Shown: positions 22,607 to 33,977, numbered from the stretch's first letter. The stretch: 64,000 nt of DNA from Antilocapra americana (GCA_007570785.1 ML664662.1:434163-498162), one strand, 5' to 3'. Numbers and translations: made by a program. The notes: generated by a model not told the origin, from the sequence alone.

Positions 22607-23275
22607 TCAAAAAAATTTTATTGGGATATAATTGATTTACAATGTTGTGTTAGTTTCAGGTGTACAGCAAACTGAATCAGTTATGCATATATCCATTCTC
22701 TTTTAGATTCTTTCCCCATGCAATTCCTAGGCAATTACAGAGTATTGAGTAGTGTTCAATAATAAGCATACAGGTCCTTGTTAGTTATCTATTTCACATA
22801 TAGTAGTTTGTATGTCAATCCCAATCTTCCAATTTATCCCTCCCGCAGGTAACCATAAATTTATTTTCTACATCTCTATTTCTGTTTTGTATATAAGTTC
22901 ATTTGTACCCTTTTTTTAGATTCCACATATAAGTGATATCATATATTTGTCTTTTTCTAACTTCACGCAGTATGACAATCTCTAGGTCCATACATGTTGC
23001 TGCAATTGGCATTATTTCGTTCTTTTTTATGGCTGAGCAATATTCAATTGTATATATGTACCACATCTTCATCCACTCATCTGTTGATGGACACTTAGGT
23101 TGCTTCCGTCTTGGCTATTGTAACTCGTGCTGCTATGAACATGGGGGAGCACGCACCTTTTCGAGTTAGAGTTTTCATCTTTTCCAGATATATGCCCAGG
23201 AGTGAGATTGCTGGATCATATGGTAGCTCTATTTTTAGTTTTTTAAGCAAACTCCATACTATGTCAGGAAATTTA
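22607..23275 (-). mobile_element. L1 fragment, antisense, inside LTR-like repeat A
   Basis: Standard antisense L1 3' region (tattgggatataattgattt to agttttttaagcaaactcc). A tcaggacac/tcaggaaat motif at the two borders is the probable target duplication. Confidence 0.78.
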
Positions 23276-23790
23276 ATCATCAACCTTCTGGTTCCAACCA
23301 GTCTGGGGTCTACCTGCTCGTGGTTGGCGTGTGGTCGCCATCCTCTACCTGGGTGGGGGTCTTAGTTTCCATAGAACAACTAAAACGTATGTGTCAGATT
23401 GTTATGTCTCTTCTGAGAGGAGGAACCAGGACTCTGTTTCATTGCTCACTGTTTAAGCTATCATTACTTCTCTTGCTTAACTGCTTCCTTTGTTTCTGAG
23501 TTCCTTCACTTCCCTAATTAATAAGTGCTTGAGTCTGCTCTTTGGGACTCACAGAAGGCCTAGGAGACTAAAGCTTTTTCTCTACAAACAAGAAATGGGA
23601 AACATGGAGGGGCTTTTGTACCCGGGAGAACCCTACAGGGTTGTTTGGTTTTACACCAATGTTTTCCCTGAAACTACCACCCTAGTGAACATGGCTGTGG
23701 CCCAGATTTCTCAGCAGAAAACTCAGACCATTACCTCTTACGCAGGATGGAGGGTGGGGCTGGCCGCAAAAGGTGAGTGTTGATGTCTCC
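23276..23790 (+). mobile_element. LTR-like repeat, copy A, second part
   Basis: Matches the reverse complement of 34216-34690: ctggttccaaccagtctggg, tgagaggaggaaccaggact and gagactaaagctttttctct all have counterparts. It ends just before a candidate signal-peptide exon. Confidence 0.6.
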
Positions 23791-23945
23791 AAGCCCAGAG
23801 ATCTCCCCTTCACAAAGCTTCCTCTATTGTCTCTGGGATTAGCTTGGCTTCTCAGGCCACACCACCTGGTTAGACAGCAGCCAGGGCTGAGGTTCGTTCT
23901 AGAACCTGGGATCGCCCTGGGGGGTGGAAAACTTGCTAATCAAAA

Positions 23946-24003
23946 ATGGCAGTAACCAAACTTCTCCTCCTCGTCCTCCTTTGTAGCACCAGTGATTTTC
24001 AAG
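23946..24003 (+). CDS. Candidate first coding exon: signal peptide of an unidentified secreted or membrane protein
   Basis: What is seen: an ATG in good context (A at -3, G at +4) opens a frame reading MAVTKLLLLVLLCSTSDFQ. It has a short positive n-region, a Leu-rich hydrophobic core and a small-residue region, the standard layout of a signal peptide. The frame is followed at once by a strong 5' splice site (CAAG|gtgagt at 24004), leaving a phase-1 junction, the phase usual after signal-peptide exons. The protein is not recognised. Two cautions apply. The pyrimidine run ttctcctcctcgtcctcctttgtag is also a good 3' splice site, which would make this a 17-nt microexon instead. No promoter motif is obvious upstream, and the LTR-like repeat ends about 150 bp before the ATG. 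Confidence 0.4.
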
Positions 24004-24364
24004 GTGAGTTTCTGGGCCCAGCACTCTGCTTTAATGAGCTCTCCAGGGTAATGGGATGCAGCTTGAGTGTGAGAACTTGCTAAGCTCTTTTAAGTCTTTC
24101 CGGGGATTTGATTAGAGTGCATCTTTCCTCCCCACTATGTCACTCAGCTGGGGTGGGTGTTGACCTGAGCAGCTTCTGGAGAGGCTGGCGGGGCCTCTGG
24201 GATCAACTCGTTTTGATTTGGGAGCATTGATGGGTGAGGGACCTTAGGTAACTGGGTAGATGGAGACAGACTTATAAGCACCATAAAAAAATCAAGTTCT
24301 CCTGTGGTCCACCTGAATGGTGAGATCACAAACACAGCTTTTTGGTTATCTTTTTTAACCTCAG

Positions 24365-24434
24365 GTGCAGAGAGTCAAATTAATAATACTCCTCTGTGGT
24401 ATATCAACAACAATGATCGCATAAGACCTGTTGT
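24365..24434 (+). CDS. Candidate second exon continuing the signal-peptide frame
   Basis: A 3' splice site (ttatcttttttaacctcag) ends at 24364. In the phase set by the upstream candidate exon, the following sequence is open and encodes a polar, Asn-rich stretch (begins GAESQINNTPLWYINNND) with one possible N-glycosylation site (NNT). A candidate 5' splice site, gtatgt, begins at about 24435. The intron between the two would be 361 bp. Everything rests on phase compatibility and splice motifs. The exon could equally be chance, since an open run this short is not rare. Confidence 0.25.
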
Positions 24435-24435
24435 G

Positions 24436-24900
24436 TATGTGCGTGTGTATTTCCCTTTGACCTCCATCCCCCACTTCCATCCCCCCATAGACAATCATTT
24501 TAATGTATATCTTTTCCTTTATATAGGCTCTTGCAAAATGGGTACTGGTGTTTTCCATGAATGTATTTTTGGTTTTAACGTAAACTGTATAGCCATATAA
24601 CAGACATATGGAAAAATGCATACATCATAAGTGCACAGCTGGATGAATTTCCATAAAATGAGTACAGCTGTGTAACTAGCTCCCAGACCCCAAAAGACAA
24701 CATGATGAGTGTTCCAGAAGCTCCTCTCCAAGGGCAATTTGTCCAGACTTCAAACAGCATCGATTAGGGTTCCTGTTTTTGCAGTTGAGATGAATGGCTC
24801 CTGTATGCATATTATTTTAAAATTACATTAATGGTATTGTGTTCTGAAATTCATCCTGTTTCTTTTTTCAGTAAGTTTTTCAAAAGTGTCCCTGGTACTA
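24436..24900 (-). mobile_element. Old L1-type sequence
   Basis: Positions 24590-24760 (gcacagctggatgaatttcc, then gtgttccagaagctcctctc) resemble a diverged L1 3' region. Orientation is uncertain. Confidence 0.45.
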
Positions 24901-25009
24901 CGTGTACATATAATCCTTTGCTTCTAATTTCTGCATGCTAGCTTTTTGCTGTCACCTCTAGAGCAGGTTTTAGGTTTTTCTGTGGACATGGTCCTTTTGT
25001 TTAGTTCCT

Positions 25010-25535
25010 CTTCACACTTGTGGTAGCCAGCTTCCACACCTGTGGTAGCCAGCCTCCAGTGATCTCGGCTTTCTGGTGCTTTCTGGCGTTCATGCCTTTG
25101 TGTAAGCTCTCCTGTTGAGTATGGGTTGGACTTAATGAGTAGAATAAGGCAGAAATGATGATGGGTGACCAGGAGACTAGGTCATAAAAGGCAGTGTGGC
25201 TCATCTCTCAATTTCTCTCTCTTTTCCCCTCATCCCTCGGGCTGCAGGAATGCTTGTCTGGAGCAGCCCCATAGAGAGGCCTACGTGGCAAGGCACTGAG
25301 GCCTCCTGCCCACAGCCACATGAATGAGGTCAGAAGCAGAACCTGTAGGCCCAGTCAAGTCTTAGGAGACTACAGCCCTGGCTGCCAGCTTGATGGTAGC
25401 CTTCCCCATAAGCTCCTCTGAGCATCCAGATTCCTGACCCTCAGAAGACACGTGTGATAATAACTGTCCATTGTTTTAACCTGCCACGTTTTGGAGTAAT
25501 TCGTTACACAGCAACTTATAACCATTATCTTTCCC
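25010..25535 (+). mobile_element. MaLR (MLT1-type) LTR
   Basis: The 3' part is diagnostic: actacagccctggctgccag, gattcctgaccctcagaaga, gtgataataactgtccattg and ttggagtaattcgttacaca. Confidence 0.8.
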
Positions 25536-25542
25536 ATCACAG

Positions 25543-25785
25543 TGTAGTGGTTCACAGCTGAACTCTGAAACTAGGCTGTCTGGACTTAACTCCTGGTTAG
25601 GCTACTTCGAGGCTGAGTGACTTTGAGCACATGACTTAATCTTTCGGTGCCCCAGCTTCCTCAGTAATAAAAATGGGGGACACTACTGTTACCTGCTTCA
25701 TCGGGTCATGAGGATTAAATACACACATAAAAGGGGCTTAGCCAGGTGCCTAGCATGTAATTAGCAGTCAGTAAATGTTGATTGC
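25543..25785 (+). mobile_element. MIR SINE
   Basis: Core gactttgagcacatgactta, ttcctcagtaataaaaatgg and catgaggattaaatacacac is clear. Confidence 0.85.
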
Positions 25786-26149
25786 TGTTGTTGTTATGAT
25801 TCTGGCTGATGGGAGAAAGCTACAGAGACTGTGTGAGGAGGTGAGGGAAACATTGACACAGCACCATGATCGTGACTTCCAGAAAAGTGAGGGTGGGATG
25901 AGTCTTTGCCAGTCCTCCTGAAACAGACCCCTGTGGTTTTGCCTCCAGGCAGAGCATGGCCAGGCTCTGTATATTGCAGGTGGGACCATCCTGCCCAGGT
26001 GAGGAGAGGCAGCCCTTAGGATGGCTCCATGGATGCCAAGCCTCAGGTCATGCCCATTCTTGGGTGAAGCGGCCATGATTCTGAGCATGCGTCCTTGGGT
26101 TTTAAAAATCCCTGCTCCAGAAGATGAAGTCAGAGAATGCTTTAGAAAG

Positions 26150-26605
26150 GTTAGACTTTGATATATACACAGTACTATATATAAAATGGGCTTCCCAGGT
26201 GGCTCAGTGGTAAAGAATCTACCTGCCGATGCAGGAGACTCGAGTTCAATCCCTGGGTCAGGAAGATCCCCTGGAGAAGGGAATGGCAACCCACTCCAGT
26301 ATTCTTGCCTGGAAAATTCCCTGGGCAGAGGAGCCTGGAGGACTACAGTCCATGGAGTCCCAAAGAATCAGACACAACTGAGCGACTGAGCGTGCACACA
26401 CACACACACATATAAAATAGATAATAAAGATCCACTGTATAGCACAGGGAACTCTCCCCAATAGTCTGTAATGACCTATATGGGAAAAGAACCTCAAAAG
26501 AGTGGATATATGTATGTATGTATAACTGATTCACTTCTGTATACCTGAAACTAATACAATGTTATAAATAAATTATAGTCCAATAAAAATTTAAAAAAGA
26601 AAAAG
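26150..26605 (+). mobile_element. L1 3' end, sense, split by Bov-tA
   Basis: Flanks tatacacagtactatatata and gataataaagatccactgta join across the SINE and end in an A-rich tail near 26600. Confidence 0.82.
26188..26392 (+). mobile_element. Bov-tA SINE with (CA)n tail
   Basis: Complete sense copy. A (CA) run follows at 26393-26410, and the host motif atataaaat is found on both sides. Confidence 0.9.
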
Positions 26606-26809
26606 TTTGGACTGTGGCTGAAACTGTAAACACTGGGATTTCTAGTTTCCAGTATGCAGGAAGTATGAGTTTTCCTTTTCCCCAAGGAAAAACATTTGTT
26701 TCCAATTTATTTGTAAGCCTGACATAAGCTTTTTTCCCTCAACTGGAAGGTATTATGGACTGTGTACTAAAGGAGAGAAGGGTTAGGAAAATGTAAGCAG
26801 GAAACTTTT

Positions 26810-27478
26810 ACCACAAAAGTAAGATGAATTACTCAGTGAGAGAAACCAATCCAAAAAGCCATACATACTGCACAGTTCCAACTATATGATATTCTGGAAA
26901 ACACAAAGCTATGGACTCAGGGAAAGGATTAGCAGTTGCTGGAGGTGGGGGAGGGATGAGCAGGAGGAGCACAGACGATTTTTCCGAGCGGTGGCACTAT
27001 CCTGTAGGGCTTTCCCGATAGCTCAAGCGGTAAGGAACTCGCCTGCCAATGCAGGAGACCCAGGAGACTCAGATTTGATCCCTTGGAGTAGGTATGGCAA
27101 CCCACTTCAGTGTTCTTGCTTAGGAAATCCCACGAACAAAGGAGCCTGGCCGGCTACAGTCTGTGGGGTCGCAAAGAGTCGGACATGACTGAGCACACAC
27201 TAAAACCCTAAAATGGTGGATACAGGTCATTAGACGTTTATCCGAACCCACACAACACCAAGAGTGAACCATAATGTAAACTCAGAACTTCGGGTGATGA
27301 TGGTGTGTCAGTGTAGGTTCATCAGCTGGAACAAACATACCACTCTCGGGCAGATGTTGATAATGGAGGCTGTGTGTATTGAGGGGGAGGGCAGGAATTA
27401 TATGAGAAATCTCTGCACCTTCCTCTCAATTTTCCTGAGAACCTAAAACTGCTCTAAAAAATAATTAAAAAAAATTTA
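26810..27478 (+). mobile_element. Old L1 3' end, sense, split by Bov-tA
   Basis: acatactgcacagttccaac through ggagcacagacgatttttcc, and after the SINE ctgagaacctaaaactgctc plus an A-rich tail. Confidence 0.75.
27007..27198 (+). mobile_element. Bov-tA SINE
   Basis: Sense copy, tRNA-like head gatagctcaagcggtaagga. The linker is slightly shortened. Confidence 0.88.
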
Positions 27479-27740
27479 AGTAAAATGAGAAAGAAAGCTT
27501 CAATTTGAGGGCATATTATTTAGAATTCTGAGTACAAGTACCGGAAGTTTCAAGCTTCCTGAACCTCCAAAGAGGGTTATAGGTCATAGGTGTCTGGTGA
27601 AACATAAGACAGAGATTTTTGTTCTGGAAAATGAGAGAAGGCAGTAGTTGGGGCTCGGAAAGGCCTAGAAGGCAGCAGAGAGTTCAAGCAGAATTCCTGT
27701 GGCCTGTCCCTCTCTAAGCCAGCCAGCGTGTCTTTATATT

Positions 27741-27744
27741 TCTT

Positions 27745-27785
<41 letters not shown>

Positions 27786-27885
27786 NNNNNNNNNNNNNNN
27801 NNNNNNNNNNNNNNNNNNNNNNNNNNNNNNNNNNNNNNNNNNNNNNNNNNNNNNNNNNNNNNNNNNNNNNNNNNNNNNNNNNNNN

Positions 27886-27932
<47 letters not shown>
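27741..27932. repeat. (TC)n microsatellite containing an assembly gap
   Basis: Uninterrupted TC dinucleotides at about 27748-27785 and 27886-27932 flank exactly 100 N (27786-27885). The long frames read across it on both strands are artefacts of the repeat. Confidence 0.97.
27786..27885. other. Assembly gap, 100 N
   Basis: A run of 100 N, the usual placeholder for a gap of unknown size. The true tract length is not known. Confidence 0.98.
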
Positions 27933-27934
<2 letters not shown>

Positions 27935-28499
27935 CCCGCCGCAGCCTTTTGTTCTTTCACACAGCTCCCCTCCTCAGGCTTATAGCCTCCCACAATCCCC
28001 TACTTACACAGAAAGCTTTCTGCCTCTTCATGAACACTGTTTTCTTTTTCTCCATCCCAAAATTACTGGGCAAAGGGACGCCGGTGGTCCAGTACCTTGG
28101 GGCGAGTGTTTGCTCCCTGCCGCAGCAGCTCGACCCGCTGGCTGGGGGTGGGGGGCACCTTACAAAGGAAGCTGCCAGGAGCCCATTCCTGCAAAACAAC
28201 AGCGAATGAGGGCTTCCCCGGAGGTGTGCAGGGGCTGCGGACTTTTAGCTGGGCCGAGTTCTCTGACCTGTGACAGTCCTCTCCCCAGAAGCAGATCATG
28301 TCTGCTGCTGGCAGAACCCTGCCCCACTTTCCCTTTTGATTTAAGGCCGGTGCAGGGGCTCGGATTTGGAACGACTCTTTACCACCAGCTCGCCTTAATT
28401 CGTCCTTCTTATATAACCAAATGGCAACCGAGACGATATTTGGATTCCGCTTGCTTTTTCTGTTGTTGTTGCAGTCGTTTATTTATTAGTGTGCAAAAA

Positions 28500-29290
28500 A
28501 ATAAAAGGAAGAAATGAAATATCCTTGTTTATGTTCTAGTGCGGGGGTCTGTGTGCTTGTGTGTTTGCAGCCTGGCAGGGGGAAGGGGGACGCGGGGGGA
28601 AGGGGGACGCGGGGCCCCCGGGGAGGGGGCTGGACGGAGGGTGTCAGCATCTTCCGCTGCGGAGGCGACCGGCCAATGCAATTCATTCCTCTTCCTCCCT
28701 CCCTCCCCCCACCGACTCCCCACCTTCCTCCCCCTTCCTCCGCGGGTTCCGGGCGTCCTTGGAAGGAAAGGGCTTGCTGAGAGAGTGGTTTCGAGGCCAG
28801 AGAACTCGCCATCCGTCATTCTTTAAGGAAGCAGGGACGGGATCAACAGGGCGGTCGCAAGCCGCCCCACCTCCCCGGCCGCCGGGCGCCCAGCTGCGCC
28901 CCTCCACTTCGGGGCTGCCCGCAGGCGTTACAGTCTAGAACCTGAGCCCGGGGATGCCGGGGTTCCGGGAGAGAGTGACTCAGAGGGGCAGAATCCTGGA
29001 GAGCTCCAGAGCGACCCTTAGCCCCAGGGTGGCTCGCCTGTCCCCTTGCAAGGATGGAGGGCTGAAATTCCGGCTGGTCCGCCTTTTCCAGCCTCTTTCA
29101 GCTCCACTCTCACCCTCCCCCAGAGGCCGAGCCCGTGCTGCGAGCAGGGCCGGAGGGCCTGGGTACAGTCTTGACTTGATGCGGCAGGAAGGAGGAAAGG
29201 CAGAGCGGGCTGCCCCAAGCTGAACTTCCTCATCGTCTCATACTCTGGGCTGCGGGTTTGGGGGCTCTTGCCCCGCTGAGTCCTGCCTGC
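28500..29290. promoter_or_regulatory. CpG island, likely promoter
   Basis: CpG density rises sharply, densest between about 28580 and 28990. A CCAAT box lies at 28672-28677 (ggccaatgca), just downstream of a strongly G-rich stretch and beside a C/T-only tract. Such islands normally mark promoters. I cannot tell which strand is transcribed or identify an exon, because GC richness leaves frames open in most phases. Confidence 0.6.
28574..28632 (+). promoter_or_regulatory. G-quadruplex-prone tract
   Basis: At least five runs of four or more G separated by short loops, including a duplicated unit ggggaagggggacgcgg. The + strand meets the usual sequence rule for intramolecular G-quadruplexes. Confidence 0.75.
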
Positions 29291-29518
29291 TGGGGTCCCC
29301 AACTGCTTTAGGAGCTGATTTCTCATCCTTGTTGGTCTCATGACACACCCAGAAATTCTATGTAATATCTCTATGACATTCAGGGGTGAACTGGAGAGTA
29401 TTTGGAGAGTCAAAATGTGGCCTGCTGGGGGAAAAAAATGTATTTCATTCTGTGTATTATGTAATCATGTAAAAAAAATTAAATGTGTTGAATATCAAGT
29501 ATGCATATACATTTTAAA

Positions 29519-29625
29519 GAACTTCCCTGGCGATCCAGTGGTTAAGACTTCACCTCTTCCAAAGCAGGGGTGCTGGGAACTAAGAACCCACATGCACAGT
29601 GGGATAGCCAAAAAACAAAAATAGA
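29519..29625 (+). mobile_element. CHR-type SINE, internally deleted
   Basis: 5' signature acttccctggcgatccagtg is intact. The B-box region is partly lost. Confidence 0.75.
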
Positions 29626-29635
29626 CATATACATT

Positions 29636-29795
29636 TAAAAAATATGTTTATTTATTTAGCTGCACTGTGTCTTAGTTGCAACATGTGGGATCTTTAGTTG
29701 GCATTGGGGGTCTAGTTCCCCAACCAGGGATGGACCCCCGGACCCCTGCATCAGTAGCATGGAATCTTAGCCACTGGAACACCAGAGAAGAGCCA
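29636..29795 (-). mobile_element. CHR-type SINE
   Basis: Antisense copy 10 bp from the sense one, giving a tail-to-tail SINE pair. Confidence 0.78.
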
Positions 29796-30004
29796 CATTT
29801 TTCCAATGAAATCTTTCCAACCCTCCCTTTTATTTTTTACTTTTTACTATGGAAAATTTCAAATATATAAAAAAATAGATGAGTAGATAATGAATCCCCA
29901 GCTTCAGTAATTATCAAGGTAAGGCCAATTTTGTTTCCTCTCTACCCCCACCCACTTCCTCTGCCTATTATGGTTTTTCATTTTTTAATGATAAATTGAA
30001 CTCG

Positions 30005-30495
30005 TTTTAATTACCTTTTCCTGTGTAACAAGCTACCCCAAGGAATAGTGGCCCAAAACAGTAATAGTTGATGATGTGTTATGATTGTGCTGGTTAGTTG
30101 GGTACTTCCTCCTGCCAGTTTTGACTGGACTCACTCAAGAGGGAGAATCAGCTGAGCTGGAAGATTCCAGATAGCCTGACTCACATATCTGGCTACGGAC
30201 TAGGTCTCCTCTTCTCCATGGCTTTTTATGTTCTAGTCAGCTAAGTGGACTCCTTTATATGGCAACCAGAACTTTCTGAGAGAATCAAGGCAGAAGCCTC
30301 AAGCTTTCTGAACTGACTGTGGGAGTCGCAAGTCACTTCCATCTAATGCTATTGGCCAAAGCAGGTTACAAGGCCAGTCCAGACTCTGGGGTAGGAGGGT
30401 GAAGAAACAGACCCACCCTTGGATGGAAGGAATGAAGGGCAGGGATACATTGCGAAGTGAATACTAGCATGCAAGGGATTGTAGCCATTAACCAG
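30005..30495 (+). mobile_element. Old mammalian interspersed repeat
   Basis: ttttcctgtgtaacaagcta, then ctattggccaaagcaggtta and caaggccagtccagactctg, belong to a repeat seen throughout mammals. I do not assign the family. Confidence 0.55.
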
Positions 30496-30539
30496 TCTAG
30501 TACATAGGTTTTATCAACATATGAGATTTTATGCTTGTA

Positions 30540-30778
30540 CTGCATGCATGCTCAGTCACTAAGTCATGTCCGACTCTTTGTGACCCCATGGACTATACCC
30601 ACCAGGCTCCTCAGTCCATGGGATTCTCCAGGCAAGAATACTGGGGTGGGTAGCCATTTCCTCCTCCAGAAGGAAATTTTCTTTCCTCATCCAGGGATAG
30701 AACCCATGTCTCCTGCATCTCCTGCATTGGCAAGTGGATTCTTTGGGTTCTTTACCACTGAGTCACCAGAGAAGCCCA
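30540..30778 (-). mobile_element. Bov-tA SINE
   Basis: Antisense copy with short internal insertions near 30670-30690 and 30745-30755. A (TA)n run follows. Confidence 0.88.
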
Positions 30779-31507
30779 TATATGTATATATATATATACA
30801 CGTATATAAGTATACATGACCTTTTCCATTATGGTTTATTACAGGATATTGAATATAGTTCTCCAATTCACCACTGACACTCTCATTCATCACCTGTGGG
30901 AATGCAAAATGATACCGCCACTTTGGAAAATCATTTGGTGGTTTCTTAGAAAACTAAACATATACTTACCATATGATCCACTACTTATGCTTCTTGATAT
31001 TTACCCAAAGGAACTGAAAACTTATGTCCACGCAAAAACATGACCACAGATGTTTGTAGTTGCTTGATTCATACTTGCCAGAATTTGGAAGCAACCAAGA
31101 TGTCCTTCAATAGGTGAATGAATAAACTGTGGTATATCCCAACAATGGAACATGATTCAATACGGAAAAGAAGTGAGCTGTCCAGTCAGAAGAAGACATG
31201 GAGGAAGCTTAAATGTATATTAGTAACTGACCGAAGCTCATCTGAAAAGGCTACATACTGTTTGATTCCAACTATATGACACTCTGGAAAAGGCACAACC
31301 ATGGAGACAGTAAAAAGGTCAGTGGCTGCCAGGAATTGGGGGAGAGGAGGATGAATATGAAGAGCACAGAGGATTTTTGAGGCAGTAAAAAGAAATGGTC
31401 TTGTAATAACTAAAATACTAAATGAATAAATGGTAGCATTAAAAAAAGTCTATTAAGAAACAGTGCTCAAAATAGATGTGGTGATGGTTGTACAACATGA
31501 ATGTATT

Positions 31508-31552
31508 TTTTTTTTTTGCCACACCATTCAGCATGTAAGAGTTTAGTTCTCT
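31508..31552 (-). mobile_element. CHR-type SINE fragment
   Basis: Poly(T) and gccacaccattcagcatg only. It is cut off by the Bov-tA, which inserted into it. Confidence 0.6.
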
Positions 31553-31766
31553 GAAAGTAAAAGTGTTAGTCACTCAGTGTCCGATTCTTTGTGACCCCCA
31601 TGGACTGTAGCCTACCAGGCTCCTCTGTCCATGGGATTTCCCAGGCAAGAATATTGGAGTGAGCTGCCATTCCCTTTTCCAGGGGGTCTTCCAGACCCAG
31701 GGATTGAACCCAGGTCTCTTGCATTGCAGGCAGATTCTTTACCATCTGAGTCACCAGGGAAGTTCC
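31553..31766 (-). mobile_element. Bov-tA SINE
   Basis: Antisense copy from agtgttagtcactcagtgtc to gagtcaccagggaagttcc. The L1 motif tgaatgtattt occurs on both sides of the whole SINE block. Confidence 0.88.
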
Positions 31767-32831
31767 ACAATGTGAATGTATTTAATGCCACTGAACTGTA
31801 CACCCCAAAATGGCTCAAATGTTCAATTTTATGCTATGGATATTTTACCAAAATAAATTTTTTAAAGTACATCTTTACCCCAATAATTTGAAATGCCATA
31901 TACTTTGTCATATACTAAATTGCCAAATATATTTGAGTCTCTTTCTAGACTTTCTCTGATCTATTCCACTGGTTTCTTTTCTATTCATGTACCAATATTA
32001 CATTGTTTTCATTCTAGAGGATTTATAGTATTTTTAATATATGTTGGGAAAAAATCATGAAATTTATGCCAACAAATTTGACAACTTAGGTGAAATGGAA
32101 AAAGTCCTTGAAAGACATAAACTATCGAAGCTCAATAAGAAGAAATAGGTAACCTGTTTAGCCTTTTATTGATTAAAGAAATTGAATTTATTGAAAACAT
32201 TTCTACAAAGAAAACTCCAGGCCCAACTGGCTTCATGGGAGTATTCCAATACATATTTAAAGACAAAAATGAGTCAATTCTCCACAAACTCTTCCAGGAA
32301 ATTAAAGAGGAGAGACTATTTTCCAAATCACTTCTGAGGTGGTCAGCATTACTCTATACCAAAATCAAACAAAAATTTTATAAGAAAACTATATACCAAT
32401 GTACTTCAGAAACACTAATGCAAAAGTTCTTAACAAAATTTGAGCAAATCAAATTCAGTAATATATAATAGGAATATATCATATCTGAGAGGGTTTTACC
32501 CTCGGAATGCAAGATTAGTTCAATATTCAAAAATTAATCAGTGTAATTCACTATATCAATGATGAGAAAAACCACATGATCATGAATATGAGATATATAT
32601 CTCTCACATCTTCTTTATCTATATGTAATAGATTATATCTCAGCCATAAAAAAGATGAATCTTGCCATTTACAAAAACATGGATGGATCTTGAGGGTATT
32701 ATGCTAAGTGAAATGTCAGAAGAAAAACAAATATTGTATGATAGCACTCATATGTGGAATATAAAAAAATGAACAAACCAAATGAAACAAAAAACAAATA
32801 TGTAGATACAGAGGGCAGAGTAGTGGCTAGC

Positions 32832-33273
32832 TGTATGGCTGGTAGCATAACTGATGCCATCTTAGGCTCTTGCAATTTTTCCCATCTTTTCACTGACCCT
32901 CCCCAGACTGTACTATGTAGTGAATCACTTCTCTGTCATCAAGGGTTTTGTAGTTAATAGATGTTGTTTCATAATCATCAGGATCTGGTAGGCTCTATGC
33001 TTTCTTAGTCCCCAAACAATGATGAAAACCCTTTGTGACGTATTCCCAGTGCCCACATGACTAGCTACCCACTCGTAAATCTTAATTTAGGAATGCCTGG
33101 CCTGTTTTCAAGTTTGTGTACCCTTACCCTAGATTAACTATAAAATTGTCCCAATGCCCCTCACTGGTGCAAAGGGCAGCTGCCAACTTGATTGATCTGC
33201 TTGCCTAATATTTTGGTCTCAAGATGACTTCTCAGTTTCATGGGCACTTTTTGTTCCCTCAGTCCCCTAATAT
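32832..33273 (+). mobile_element. Probable solo retroviral LTR inside an L1
   Basis: 442 bp of non-L1 sequence beginning TGTATGG, with a TATA-like ctataaaatt at about 33138-33147. It interrupts the L1 phrase gtggttaccagagg, leaving tagc on the left and tacc on the right, compatible with a 4-bp duplication. The family is not named. Confidence 0.5.
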
Positions 33274-33383
33274 TACCAGAGGAAGGGGGGCAAAGTGGGT
33301 AAAGGGGATCGACTGTATATTGATGGATGAAAACTAAATTTTTGGTGGTGAGCATGTTCTAGTGTATAAAGAAGTAGAATTAC

Positions 33384-33480
33384 AGGGATTCCCTGGTGGT
33401 CCAGTGGTTATGACTCCTTGCTTTCACTGTCAAGGGCCCAGGTTCAATCCCTGATAGGGGAACTAAGATCCTGTCAAGCT
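33384..33480 (+). mobile_element. CHR-type SINE, short
   Basis: gggattccctggtggtccag to ctaagatcctgtcaagct. Target copies gaagtagaattaca and gaaatagaaatata flank it. Confidence 0.82.
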
Positions 33481-33569
33481 GAAATAGAAATATAATGTTG
33501 TACACATGAAACTTATACAAAAGAATGTTACCTCAATTTAAAAAATTTAGAAAAAGAAAAAAATGGCCG

Positions 33570-33965
33570 CCATTATTATCTTCTTTGTACCTGTGTCCCC
33601 TTTCAATGCAGAGTACCTACCCCCATCAAGAACTGCAGCCCTTGAACCTGAGCTGGCCTTGGGACTTGCTCCAACCAATTGAATACAAAGTGTTTTTCCT
33701 GGTCCAGGCCTATCTCAAAAGGCTGTGAGCATTGTTTTTGCTGTTTCAGCTTACTCTTCTGCAACTCAGCTACCTCCCTGTGAACAAACCCAGGCTAGCC
33801 TTGGGAGATATGAGACCACATGGAACAAAGACAATCTAACTAGCTGAGGCTATCTCAGACCAGCCTGTCCCCAGCCAATCTGGCAGTTGATGTCACAGAT
33901 GCGGGCATGGGCCAAGTACATCAGTGGGGCTTAGCCCAGATTGCCAGTCTGCTAAATCCAGAGTT
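33570..33965 (+). mobile_element. MaLR (MLT1-type) LTR
   Basis: ctggccttgggacttgctcc, cccaggctagccttgggaga and gagaccacatggaacaaaga are MLT1 hallmarks. The 3' end is lost. Confidence 0.78.
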
Positions 33966-33977
33966 GGTACTTTAAGG

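Larger units (their letters stand above)
30850..31870 (+). mobile_element. Old L1 3' end, sense, with two SINE insertions
   Basis: Starts cacctgtgggaatgcaaaat and ends ggatattttaccaaaataaa. It reads through once 31508-31766 is removed. Confidence 0.8.
32040..33545 (+). mobile_element. L1, sense, internally deleted and split by an LTR
   Basis: ORF2-type coding sequence (FKDKNESILHKLF in the 32169-32468 frame) passes at about 32590 straight into the 3' end, so most of the distal ORF2 is missing. The 3' UTR resumes after the LTR at 33274 and again after a SINE at 33384-33480. Confidence 0.78.

Noticed and set aside
27577..28517. Long frames on both strands across the (TC)n tract, up to 272 codons
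   Set aside because: They consist of Arg-Glu or Leu-Ser repeats and unknown residues across a 100-N gap; this is a microsatellite artefact.
28500..28940. Several overlapping frames of 88-125 codons in the first CpG island
   Set aside because: High GC depletes stop codons in most frames on both strands; no start context, splice site or motif distinguishes one.
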